IMG/VR virus record: IMGVR_UViG_3300028377_000005
Location: 51,648 to 115,647 of that record
Direction: 5' to 3' (one strand)
Source: a virus
DNA length: 64,000 nt
A model generated the notes under the pieces. It ran no database searches. It saw nothing but the letters and a program-made list of their open reading frames with translations, and was not told the DNA's origin. Below, in pieces: positions 9,782 through 16,943 of this stretch (its first letter is position 1; each line of letters starts with the position of its first letter). The position numbers and the translations under genes are program-made.

Positions 9782-11062
9782 TTATTCTGACTGCTCTTTT
9801 GCTTTTTGTTTCGCGTCGAGGATTTCACCCTTGATGCCACTGTACAACTCATGTTGCCACATGACGTCGAAGAGGATCACACTTTCACTGTTATAACAAT
9901 TCATTATCAATGCAAAGTCCGCTCTAGTATACTGATCTTTAGCGTACAAAGCAAGGGCCTTTTGTTCCTCTGAAGGGTCCACGGGATGTACCTCTTCGAG
10001 GCATTCGGCCAACATGTCACGCACCTCATCCGCACGGGAACGACATTTCGCAAGCCAATCTAGGTATTGCGTGTGGTACTTTTTGTAGTACTCCAGCGTT
10101 TCCTCAGACGTCGAACCCTCGTCGATCAAGTAGGTCTTGAGGGCTTCCCATTTTTCGAACTCAGGCTTGCCGAAACATATTTTGGTGACAGTTTTAATCG
10201 AACAACTGTACCGGAGCGCGAACTCCCACCGCCACCGTTCTGTTTTAGCCTTGACCCGGTGAACGATACGCCCGTCCTTTTCGAAGCAGATCACACCCCC
10301 TTCCGGCAACCAATCAGCATCCTCTAGGCCCAACACTGTTTCCACCGCCTCCGCCAGTGTTGTATTCTTGGCAAGGTATTCCACCGGCTTACAGTTGTTA
10401 TCCTCGGCCCACTCCATCACGCGGTCGTTGGTCCAATACGTGTGGGTGTCCAAGTCAAACACCGAAAGCACAATCAGATCTTCTCGGTCCCCATATTTAG
10501 TGACGCCCGATTCGCATTCCGGGTGCAGAGCTTCACAAACGATGGTTTTACCGCGAATCACCTCGGGATCGAGCAACGCGGGGTACTGGTCCTCAGCGAT
10601 GCGTCGAATAGCCCCGACATAATCGAAATCCGCGCCGTGGACATTGATATCCACACCTTCGAGCATACTACGGGTCGATACGTAAACCTCACCGTCGTAC
10701 TCGAAGATTTGCGCCATGTAACCGTCGTCTTTGAACGGCAAACTTACGCGCAGCGCTTCATCTTGCGCAAGGGCATGGGTTACCTCGTCGACCTTACCCT
10801 TTTCGCCGTGGTTGTAAATCTTGAGCAAGGGCAACGACACCACCTCATAAGGATCACGTCGGTAAACGATGCCCTTGGCGTAAAGCTGGTGCTCCCATTC
10901 CGGCGTGAACAGGATGCTGGAAGCATTCGCAATCACAAGCCCATTGTCGTGATCTCGCTGGTTAAGCATTTCATCGCCGTCGATAAGCGACAAGACCTCC
11001 TCCGGGTTGTCCCGGAGCTTACCCAAGAGGTAATCGATATGTACGTTCGTTACAGCTTTCAT
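9782..11062 (-). CDS. T4 Rnl1-like RNA ligase
   Basis: A 426-aa protein with the nucleotidyltransferase motifs of ATP-dependent RNA ligases. Motif I is FKDDGYM with candidate AMP-accepting Lys111. An upstream KGIVYRRDP...LLKIYNHGE region resembles the segment before the T4 RNA ligase 1 nucleophile. Motif IV is EGGVICFE (about 244-251) and motif V is HRVKAKTERW (Lys261/Lys263). A helical C-terminal domain follows, as in Rnl1. The start at 11062 is chosen because its ATG overlaps the upstream stop as ATGA and is preceded by GGAG; an in-frame ATG at 11104 would overlap the upstream gene more. Such enzymes seal 3'-OH/5'-phosphate RNA breaks, for example tRNA cut by host anticodon nucleases. It lies in one operon with a Pnkp-type phosphatase, which prepares such ends. 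Confidence 0.85.
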   Translation of the reverse strand: MKAVTNVHIDYLLGKLRDNPEEVLSLIDGDEMLNQRDHDNGLVIANASSILFTPEWEHQLYAKGIVYRRDPYEVVSLPLLKIYNHGEKGKVDEVTHALAQDEALRVSLPFKDDGYMAQIFEYDGEVYVSTRSMLEGVDINVHGADFDYVGAIRRIAEDQYPALLDPEVIRGKTIVCEALHPECESGVTKYGDREDLIVLSVFDLDTHTYWTNDRVMEWAEDNNCKPVEYLAKNTTLAEAVETVLGLEDADWLPEGGVICFEKDGRIVHRVKAKTERWRWEFALRYSCSIKTVTKICFGKPEFEKWEALKTYLIDEGSTSEETLEYYKKYHTQYLDWLAKCRSRADEVRDMLAECLEEVHPVDPSEEQKALALYAKDQYTRADFALIMNCYNSESVILFDVMWQHELYSGIKGEILDAKQKAKEQSE

Positions 11063-11322
11063 GCTATTTTCTCCGCCACCCATATCAAGGGGTGGTAAAT
11101 CCACAACACAGTATCATTGATGCGGTCGAATATGCCCTCTCTCAAATCCCACATGTGGTAGATTGCACCCACGAAAATGAGGGGCAACGTGACCGGCAGC
11201 ACTAACAGGCAATAGGCCGCCAGTGCAAGGAGCCCAATCACATAAACAAAGGGCGTAAGCGTAAGCAGCACAACCGCCAGTGCCTTTTTCCAGAGGGGTG
11301 AACGATTAATGGCTATCCGCAT
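11059..11322 (-). CDS. Small two-span membrane protein
   Basis: An 87-aa protein with a basic N-terminus and a hydrophobic region from about residue 14 to 56 (ALAVVLLTLTPFVYVIGLLA, then LLVLPVTLPLIFVGAI), long enough for two transmembrane helices, followed by an amphipathic tail. It overlaps the upstream phosphatase gene by 17 bases and the RNA ligase start by 4, so all three are translationally linked. Its function is unknown; it might anchor the repair enzymes, but nothing in the sequence shows this. Confidence 0.65.
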   Translation of the reverse strand: MRIAINRSPLWKKALAVVLLTLTPFVYVIGLLALAAYCLLVLPVTLPLIFVGAIYHMWDLREGIFDRINDTVLWIYHPLIWVAEKIA

Positions 11323-12013
11323 AGTATACCTCTTTCGCTTCCACCTGTACCACTTCCCGCTCAGGCCACCTCAGAGCCGCCAAGGTGTTTCCCTTGACGC
11401 AAGACGTATCCACGCAACAGTAGTGCTCATGAACGGTCGGGTCGTCCATCCAGTAGTGTCCAAAGACAACAAACTCGGGGCCTTCGTAATCCCTCCACCA
11501 TTCGATTCGGGAATTATCCGGGCCGCCACGGAGGCCGTACATACGCAATTTGGCCTTGCCATTGAACGCATGGACAGCAACGGCTTCACCACCGTCCAGT
11601 TCGATCTTGGTAGGCACTTCCTCTAAGAGGAATTCACCTAGCTCGGTTCTGGGGCTATCGAACGGCCACCCTTGCTCAAGCTCGGAAACCGTTTTCTGTA
11701 ACCCGTGTGCGATGGAAACGGGGTTGCCTTTCATCCATCGGAACAGCTTGTTGTCGTGGTTGCCTTGCACCCACAGGGCTTTGCCCGCTATCCAATGGAA
11801 ATAGGCAAACTGCAGGGCGAGGCTGTTATAATACCCACGATCTGTGATATCCCCCACCAGCACAAGCATCCGCCCTTCGGGGTGTTCGTACAGGCCATCT
11901 TCACCCATAACGTAACCGAGCTTTTCAACGAGTGCGATTAGTTCGTAGTAACACCCGTGGACGTCGCCTACGGCGTCGAAGTGGGTAACGTGTTTTGCGT
12001 CGAGTGTCGTCAT
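11306..12013 (-). CDS. Pnkp-type metallophosphatase (RNA end-healing)
   Basis: A 235-aa calcineurin-like phosphatase with every metal-binding motif: GDVHG (16-20), GDITDRG, GNHDNK, VHAF and GHYWM. Beyond the general fold it follows the phosphatase domain of bacterial Pnkp closely: HPEGRMLVLVGDITDRG, ALWVQGNHDNKLFRWMKG, HGLQKTV and the C-terminal VDTSCVKGNTLAALRWPERE. In Pnkp this domain removes 2',3'-cyclic phosphates and 2'- or 3'-phosphates from broken RNA. It heads the operon that continues into the membrane protein and the RNA ligase, and a matching promoter lies at 12068-12096. A PrpA/ApaH-like phosphatase is the alternative but fits the C-terminal block less well. Confidence 0.85.
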   Translation of the reverse strand: MTTLDAKHVTHFDAVGDVHGCYYELIALVEKLGYVMGEDGLYEHPEGRMLVLVGDITDRGYYNSLALQFAYFHWIAGKALWVQGNHDNKLFRWMKGNPVSIAHGLQKTVSELEQGWPFDSPRTELGEFLLEEVPTKIELDGGEAVAVHAFNGKAKLRMYGLRGGPDNSRIEWWRDYEGPEFVVFGHYWMDDPTVHEHYCCVDTSCVKGNTLAALRWPEREVVQVEAKEVYYADSH

Positions 12014-12067
12014 GGTTGCACACTATTCCATTTATAGTTCGTATCAAGTGATATCCTTAGACGTATG

Positions 12068-12096
12068 CTTATACCCTACTTATCGGATGTAGTCAA
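12068..12096 (-). promoter_or_regulatory. Sigma70-like promoter for the RNA-repair operon
   Basis: On the minus strand TTGACT (12096-12091) and TATAAG (12073-12068) are separated by 17 bases, about 55 bases before the phosphatase ATG. The -35 box abuts the ATG of the divergent gene at 12097, so transcription of the two sides probably interferes. Confidence 0.65.
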
Positions 12097-12480
12097 ATGA
12101 AAGACCTTAAAGATCGTCTCATCAAGCTCGGCAAGGTGCGTAAGGATTTGCGCCCCCACCTTCGGCCTGTTTTGGCGGAGTTAAAAAAGCAAGCTGCGTC
12201 GGTGCGGGTGCCGGTCACTATGTCTCAGACCTTCCGTCAGATGGAGTGGGAATACATGCACGAGCTTGGGCAGGTGATCATGGCCGAGTTCAACAAACAG
12301 GTATCCCGTGAGTCGCAACTCCACAACATCGAGCCTGCTATGGATTCCCGGTTCGGAAATGGTTTCGAGATCACCTACACAACACCTTCGGGTGGTAAGC
12401 ATTCCACGAAAGTGAAATACGGTTCGAAAGACACTCTGAAAGATTTCGTAGGCTATCTCGTTGATGAGTTTGGTGACTGA
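12097..12480 (+). CDS. Protein with shared N-terminal LKDxLIKLG tag, 127 aa
   Basis: The first 30 residues match those of the next gene on the pattern LKDxLIKLGxxxxxLRPHxR followed by PVL; the rest differ. Residues 45-80 form an amphipathic helix and 85-127 a small alpha/beta region (FEITYTTPSGGKHSTKVKYG). There is only a weak GGAT before the ATG. It is the first of three plus-strand genes that end with the topoisomerase. The function is not recognised. The repeated N-terminal tag may be a targeting or packaging signal (inference). Confidence 0.65.
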   Translation: MKDLKDRLIKLGKVRKDLRPHLRPVLAELKKQAASVRVPVTMSQTFRQMEWEYMHELGQVIMAEFNKQVSRESQLHNIEPAMDSRFGNGFEITYTTPSGGKHSTKVKYGSKDTLKDFVGYLVDEFGD

Positions 12481-12515
12481 TTTTACCCTTTTAAGCCGCA
12501 ACATAGGAAACCCAA

Positions 12516-12863
12516 ATGAGCAACCTAAAAGACCAACTGATTAAACTAGGCGCTAAGAACAAGAGCCTTCGTCCACATATACGTCCTGTGCTAAAGCAGA
12601 TCACAGGTAAGGAAGCCGCAGGGTACAGTGTCACCGACTTTGACGACGTGCCCGGCCAACTGGCCCACGCCTTTCAGAAAGCCGAGTACGCTAAAGCCAA
12701 CCTTGAGGGCGAACTAAATAAGCTGATCAAAGGTATGGAAGCTGGCGAAGATCCTCGCCGCCTCAGCCGCCGTGTTCAGCAAGCTAAAGGCCAGTCGGGT
12801 GATCTAAAGGCCGCCGCTACTTCCCTTCACAGTATGCTTGAAGACCTACAGCGAAGCCTGTAA
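12516..12863 (+). CDS. Protein with shared N-terminal LKDxLIKLG tag, 115 aa
   Basis: Starts with the same 30-residue tag as the preceding gene (LIKLG then LRPHIRPVL), followed by an unrelated, almost wholly helical body. Residues 50-115 are rich in Ala, Lys, Glu and Gln, likely a coiled coil. AGGAAACCCAA precedes the ATG. Its place between the other tagged protein and the topoisomerase suggests one transcript. No family was recognised. Confidence 0.65.
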   Translation: MSNLKDQLIKLGAKNKSLRPHIRPVLKQITGKEAAGYSVTDFDDVPGQLAHAFQKAEYAKANLEGELNKLIKGMEAGEDPRRLSRRVQQAKGQSGDLKAAATSLHSMLEDLQRSL

Positions 12864-12894
12864 CCTGATGATCTTTTGCGCGGGAAACTGACTC

Positions 12895-13902
12895 ATGGCT
12901 GAAACCAAATACAAAAATAAGCGGGAGACCGATGAGGGTACCACTGTGTATGAGTACTCCGACAAACAGGTCCAACACCGCAACCGTGAGAAAGCCAAGA
13001 AAGTCGAGCAATTAAGCAAGAAGATTGACGACCTCCGCAAACAGGTCAAAAAAGATCTCGCCAGCGACGACAGCGTAACGAAGCTCAAGGCCCTTGCTGT
13101 AGCCTTGATGGACCAGACCTATGAGCGTATCGGAAACGAAAATTCAGCCGAAGAGCGCGGGCATCACGGGGTCACGGTGTGGCGCAAAAAACACGTCAAG
13201 TTCAACGGCAATAAGGCCACGATCAAATACACCGGTAAGTCAGGTGTAGATCACACCAAAACCGTGGACGACCCGAAAGTGGTCAAGGTCCTGAAAGAAT
13301 TTACGAAAGACAAGAGCGGTGACGATTTCGTTTTCGACTGTGGGGATGAAGACGACACTTGCGTTCGCGCAAAAGACGTCAACGATTACCTATCCAAGTT
13401 CGATACCACTGCGAAAGATATCCGGGGATACCACGCCAACCGCCTGATGCAAGAGACACTCAAAGATCTCCGCAAAAAGGGCAAGAAGTTACCCGATGAT
13501 AAGAAAAAACGGGAAGAGTTGCTTAAAGAGGAATTCGATAAAGCACTGGAGATCGTCGCCGGTGAAGTGGGCCACGAGGCCGCTACATTGAAAAGCAACT
13601 ACCTTGTACCTGCCCTTGAGGACACGTACATGGATGGAGGCAAAGTGATCGACAAGCTAGATAAAAAGAAATCCGCCGCTATGAAAACAGCGCGCAACTT
13701 AACCCTAGCCCGTTACGTAGCACAGCGCTATATGCGCAAATCCCGCACATCAACACGTAACCTTAACGAACTCTTGGACGCCAATCAGGTGTACATGGGG
13801 CCGTTGGACGAGGGGATGGTCGAAGCGATGGATGCAGCGGGTGTCGACGAAAGCATTTTGTCGCTGATGCGTGATAGGATCAACGACCGGAACGGCAATT
13901 AA
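12895..13902 (+). CDS. DNA topoisomerase IB, catalytic-domain type
   Basis: A 335-aa protein with the full catalytic set of type IB topoisomerases (poxvirus/bacterial small form): Arg97 in GVTVWRKKHV, Lys115 in YTGKSGVDH, Arg177 in AKDIRGYHANRL, His227 in EVGHEAATL and the DNA-linking Tyr236 in KSNYLVP. The His-to-Tyr spacing of nine residues equals that of vaccinia topoisomerase. The enzyme relaxes positive and negative supercoils through a 3'-phosphotyrosine nick without ATP. The N-terminal 60 residues are a charged coiled coil rather than the usual small DNA-clamp domain, and residues 250-335 are a helical extension. It is the last gene of a three-gene plus-strand group. A tyrosine recombinase is less likely because of the GKSGVDH block and motif spacing. 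Confidence 0.85.
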   Translation: MAETKYKNKRETDEGTTVYEYSDKQVQHRNREKAKKVEQLSKKIDDLRKQVKKDLASDDSVTKLKALAVALMDQTYERIGNENSAEERGHHGVTVWRKKHVKFNGNKATIKYTGKSGVDHTKTVDDPKVVKVLKEFTKDKSGDDFVFDCGDEDDTCVRAKDVNDYLSKFDTTAKDIRGYHANRLMQETLKDLRKKGKKLPDDKKKREELLKEEFDKALEIVAGEVGHEAATLKSNYLVPALEDTYMDGGKVIDKLDKKKSAAMKTARNLTLARYVAQRYMRKSRTSTRNLNELLDANQVYMGPLDEGMVEAMDAAGVDESILSLMRDRINDRNGN

Positions 13903-13911
13903 GATCCGTTT

Positions 13912-14034
13912 TCATCCCCTACAGAAAGGGGGGTTGCCGCATCCGGGTCCGGGACATGAACAAGGACCAGAACCCGCCTGAATCAACTGGCTGAGTTTGC
14001 CTAATCGCTTGAGCTTCGGCGGCGTGTATTTCAT
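13912..14034 (-). CDS. 40-residue peptide with RiPP-leader-like motif and Cys-rich tail
   Basis: The ATG shares a base with the upstream stop (TAATG), giving translational coupling. The first 12 residues, MKYTPPKLKRLG, match the YxxPxLxxxG recognition motif of lasso-type and related RiPP leader peptides, and GKLSQLIQ continues the usual pattern except that the final Thr is Ile. The tail after GSG has four Cys (25, 27, 32 and 38) in a Gly/Pro-rich context. There is no Asp/Glu for a lasso ring. It ends the operon that contains a methyltransferase-like gene and a membrane protein. It could equally be a short regulatory or metal-binding peptide. Confidence 0.5.
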   Translation of the reverse strand: MKYTPPKLKRLGKLSQLIQAGSGPCSCPGPGCGNPPFCRG

Positions 14035-14294
14035 TAGTGGTCCTTTTCGAAAACGAAATGCTGGTCGCTATCGTAAGGATCATCGAACTCCTTATAGACT
14101 TGCAGCCGTGTCGCATTCAGGATGCGCTTGACTTCGGCGATTTCCTCAGCCGTTACAACGATCCGATTGGAGACATGGACCTTCAGTTGGTGTCCCGTCT
14201 CTTTACCCAAATGCTCGATCTTGATACGGTTGTCAAACAGGTTTTCGAGTTCGCCTTGAATCCGCTCGAATGCTTCGTCCCGTGATTCAGTCAT
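14034..14294 (-). CDS. Hypothetical protein, 86 aa
   Basis: Small charged protein whose start overlaps the end of the methyltransferase-like gene (ATGACTGA) and whose stop overlaps the start of the 40-residue peptide. Predicted layout by eye is helix (1-25), beta (30-50), helix (52-65) and an acidic/aromatic tail. No motif was recognised. The coupling on both sides suggests it works with its neighbours. Confidence 0.6.
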   Translation of the reverse strand: MTESRDEAFERIQGELENLFDNRIKIEHLGKETGHQLKVHVSNRIVVTAEEIAEVKRILNATRLQVYKEFDDPYDSDQHFVFEKDH

Positions 14295-14823
14295 TGTCCT
14301 GCTCCTTGTAGTTGTAAACGACGGTTCGATCCATCCCTGCTACTTCTTCCAGCACTAACTTACGCGGCCCTACCTCTTCCCCGTAAACCAAAAGCGTGTT
14401 GCGCCTGTTCGGCACATGATGCTTTAGTTCCCGCCAACTGACGTGGATCCAAAAGTCTATCGGACCACACGCTGACATGTCTGTATTACAGCCCAGATAC
14501 ACTACGGTTGGTGCGTCCTTTACAAGCCCCACCAGACTTCGGAGGTACTGCTGTGGCCACGATAGGAAAACCACGCCTTCGGTGATAGGCTCCAGATCAT
14601 GAAAATAGGCTTGCCGGTACTCCAACCGTTTCGGGTGCTTCCGAACAGGTCCATCTGTATCTATCGGTGCCGGGTTCCGGTCGATAGCAATGACTTTGGA
14701 CGCACCCATGTCCCGTAACTGGTATGCCAAGTCGCAAGAGCCAGCCCCCAAGTCGTAGACAACTTGGTCCTGTACTACATCCCGGAGGACGGCCTCTTGC
14801 GCTTCTGTTAGATGACCTTGCAT
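14287..14823 (-). CDS. SAM-dependent methyltransferase-like protein
   Basis: A 178-aa protein with a Rossmann-type methyltransferase start: VVYDLGAGSCDLAYQLRDMG (motif I, about 22-41), then VIAIDRNPAPI as motif II with the acidic residue that would hold the SAM ribose. The region after motif II (VVFLSWPQQYL, then VVYLGCNTD) is compatible with later strands. No NPPY/DPPY motif is seen, so DNA adenine or cytosine-N4 methylation is not supported, and no Hen1-like metal motif is seen either. The substrate is unknown. It lies in a tightly overlapped operon downstream of the polynucleotide kinase. Confidence 0.65.
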   Translation of the reverse strand: MQGHLTEAQEAVLRDVVQDQVVYDLGAGSCDLAYQLRDMGASKVIAIDRNPAPIDTDGPVRKHPKRLEYRQAYFHDLEPITEGVVFLSWPQQYLRSLVGLVKDAPTVVYLGCNTDMSACGPIDFWIHVSWRELKHHVPNRRNTLLVYGEEVGPRKLVLEEVAGMDRTVVYNYKEQDND

Positions 14824-14824
14824 G

Positions 14825-15682
14825 TCAGTCCGCTACGGTAGTCCATTCGCTGTAATAGTCGACGGCTTCGCGAGCCTTACCCCGGATTTCGTCGGCGTCC
14901 CATTCCTGTGCCTCTTTGTTTCCCCCGGCCAAATTGTGTACCAGACGGCCCGGCGATAGTGGTGAAGCATCTTCACCCGCCGACGCCAAAACGGCCACTA
15001 GGATATGGGTGCATTCGCTGTTAGCGATACGGTTGTACTCGGGAGGCTCGTCCTGAACATCGGGGTCGTCGAGGTAAGCGTCCCTCGTGTAGACGACCGC
15101 TGAGAGCGACGTGGCAGGTTCCGCAAGTTCCCGACGTAGGAACAAACGCACCTTCCCCCTGTAACGCCTTACGACGTAATCCTCGGGGTTCTGTGTGTGT
15201 TTTCCGACACCAGCACTGACTGCTTCCAGCACTTCCGGCTCAGGGTCGCTGAGATTGATAAGGGCTTGCCCCGGAACGCGCTGGTCTTCGAAATCGGTCT
15301 GGTTGATACCACGAGCCAAGGCTGCCATGAACCGGTTGGAGTTCGTGACCTTGGAGCCAATCGTCTCATCGTCGAAAGCCGTGACGATTTCAGCGAGTTC
15401 GATCTTGCGGGTGTCGAGTATTTGGATGTCCTGCGTCATAATGTCGTCCTTCATATCGAAAATATCTTCCATCAAAACAAGCCAATTGATATCCGGCCAG
15501 CCTTTCAGCAACAAGTAAGCGCGGCCCACTTCCCAATCATTCATGCGGTCAGTGGTGCCACCATCTTGGTAGTAAAAGTACAGGGCCAGATAATGGAGCC
15601 ACCCTTTGGGCATGTGCGTGGCTCTGCCTTTTTCAAAGGCCCACGCCAAGATCGCTGCAGAGATGTTTTCCCAGCCGTTCAT
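14825..15682 (-). CDS. Hypothetical protein, 285 aa
   Basis: Acidic soluble protein; its ATG overlaps the stop of the membrane protein gene as ATGA. The N-terminal 65 residues are aromatic-rich (GWLHYLALYFYYQDGG), the middle (100-170) is mixed, and the C-terminus (230-285) is helical. A run with PPEYNRIANSECTHILVAVLA (about 210-230) may be a core strand-helix. It resembles no family I recognise. Being inside the kinase-methyltransferase operon, it may act in the same process. Confidence 0.6.
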   Translation of the reverse strand: MNGWENISAAILAWAFEKGRATHMPKGWLHYLALYFYYQDGGTTDRMNDWEVGRAYLLLKGWPDINWLVLMEDIFDMKDDIMTQDIQILDTRKIELAEIVTAFDDETIGSKVTNSNRFMAALARGINQTDFEDQRVPGQALINLSDPEPEVLEAVSAGVGKHTQNPEDYVVRRYRGKVRLFLRRELAEPATSLSAVVYTRDAYLDDPDVQDEPPEYNRIANSECTHILVAVLASAGEDASPLSPGRLVHNLAGGNKEAQEWDADEIRGKAREAVDYYSEWTTVAD

Positions 15683-15990
15683 TCGTTGTCTTCGTCTAGT
15701 ATGATTTGCCGGAAATCTTCATCGGTCTTATACATGTGAAGGAACCATTTGAATTTTTCGCGTGCTTCGTAAGTGCCGGGCAATGCTTGCGTGAAAATCA
15801 GGTAATTCCAGTAACTGCCCCACACGAGTAAAACGCTAGCCCAAAAGTACATAGACCAGTCACCCCCTACCCACAAATCGTGAAGGGGTATAGCTATCAT
15901 GGCCGCACCGGTGGCCAAGGCAATAGCCTCAAGCAGATAGGTGGCCCGATATATGCGACGGTTTTCGATGTATGTGCGGCATTTTTTCAT
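15679..15990 (-). CDS. Small membrane protein, two spans
   Basis: A 103-aa protein. The start at 15990 is chosen because it overlaps the kinase stop as ATGA; a longer reading upstream would run through the kinase gene in another frame. Two hydrophobic stretches lie at about residues 17-37 (LLEAIALATGAAMIAIPL) and 45-65 (FWASVLLVWGSYWNYLIF), with a Lys/Arg-rich N-terminus (inside) and an acidic C-terminal helix. Function unknown. Confidence 0.65.
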   Translation of the reverse strand: MKKCRTYIENRRIYRATYLLEAIALATGAAMIAIPLHDLWVGGDWSMYFWASVLLVWGSYWNYLIFTQALPGTYEAREKFKWFLHMYKTDEDFRQIILDEDNE

Positions 15991-16505
15991 CGCAAGATCG
16001 TGACGTCGCCGCTTTCGGAATCGTATTCGAAAACGCCCGTCCACTTTTCGGTATCGTCGAGGACATTTTGCCGCGCATGGGCGAACCGTGAGGAGTGCTT
16101 TTCGATAACCCATTCCGGCACTTTACGGTCCCGGCTGGCGTTCCGCTCTTTACACAGTTCTTCGTCCGCTTTGATTAGGATGGCGTAGGAAGGCAACCCC
16201 TTAACCACCGGGCCGTAGTATGCCTTGCGGTTCTGACGCTTGAGGTTGGTCGCATCCAGAATGGTCCGTTGTCGGTACTCCGACCGGATCTTTACGATGT
16301 CGTAAATCATCTGGAACACGATACCCGTAACCCTTTGTTCCGTTGGGTCGCCACTCAAGACGCCCCGGTAATGGTCGGATGATACGATTTCGGTCGGACC
16401 ATTAGCCAGTTCGCGAGCCAAGGTACTCTTGCCGCTGCCGGATGAACCAATCATCACAATGACACAGGGGTCAGCCGTGTATTTTTTCAATTCGCGCAAG
16501 TTCAT
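15987..16505 (-). CDS. Pnkp-type polynucleotide 5'-kinase
   Basis: A 172-aa P-loop kinase. Walker A is GSSGSGKST (about 25-33), followed by EIVSSDHYRGVLSGD, then TILDATNLKRQNRKAY and a helical lid with RNASRDR. This order matches the N-terminal kinase domain of bacterial Pnkp (SSD then DATN) and T4 Pnkp, which phosphorylate 5'-OH RNA or DNA ends. A perfect AGGAGG precedes the ATG at 16505; an in-frame start at 16532 would include the ribosome-binding site in the gene. Together with the phosphatase at 11306 and the ligase at 9782 it completes a break-repair route. A general AAA_33-type kinase acting on another substrate is the alternative. Confidence 0.8.
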   Translation of the reverse strand: MNLRELKKYTADPCVIVMIGSSGSGKSTLARELANGPTEIVSSDHYRGVLSGDPTEQRVTGIVFQMIYDIVKIRSEYRQRTILDATNLKRQNRKAYYGPVVKGLPSYAILIKADEELCKERNASRDRKVPEWVIEKHSSRFAHARQNVLDDTEKWTGVFEYDSESGDVTILR

Positions 16506-16564
16506 GTCTGCCTCCTGTACATTCCATACCATAGCTATCCTGTGCCGTCAATTGTTACGTATCG

Positions 16565-16897
16565 TTATTCTTCGGTGTCCCAGCTATCGTCGACGAGGCT
16601 CCACGGCTCGGGAGGCTCATCGCCGTCTTTGATGAGTACCAGCGTCGAGCACAGGTACGTGAGGATGTAGGGCGCACAGTCACCCGGCTCTTGTTCGGGG
16701 TTGCCCCCGTCGTCGAAACAGACGTAGCACTCTTGGCACTGTAGCGTTTCGTTTAGCCACGTCCTGACGACGATACCCGTTTCGCCACTACCTCCATGAT
16801 ACACTCGGTCCCCTACCTTATGCAAGGGGTGGCCAGTAGCTTCGCAGTCTTGGACGCAACGGGGATCAAACTTTTCCGGGTTTCGGATGGTGCTCAT
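16565..16897 (-). CDS. Hypothetical Cys-rich protein with SH3-like turn
   Basis: A 110-aa acidic protein with eight Cys, including CVQDC near the N-terminus and CQECYVC in the centre. The segment VGDRVYHGGSGETGIVV (about 27-43) reads like an SH3/KOW-type beta turn found in small phage and bacterial regulators. No fixed zinc motif is certain. It is the next gene upstream of the polynucleotide kinase. Confidence 0.55.
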   Translation of the reverse strand: MSTIRNPEKFDPRCVQDCEATGHPLHKVGDRVYHGGSGETGIVVRTWLNETLQCQECYVCFDDGGNPEQEPGDCAPYILTYLCSTLVLIKDGDEPPEPWSLVDDSWDTEE

Positions 16898-16943
16898 TGG
16901 TCACCGTATGAAAAGGGTGTAACATAGCCTTGTCCGTGTGGTT

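Noticed and set aside
10442-11098. 218-codon plus-strand frame
   Set aside because: Antisense to the RNA ligase gene with clear nucleotidyltransferase motifs.
13912-14034. True lasso peptide precursor
   Set aside because: Leader motif fits, but the tail has no Asp/Glu at ring position and no lasso cyclase, protease or RRE gene is recognisable nearby; kept only as RiPP-like.
14287-14823. DNA methyltransferase or Hen1-type RNA methyltransferase
   Set aside because: No NPPY/DPPY, PC or Hen1 metal-binding motif is visible; only the SAM-binding start is supported.
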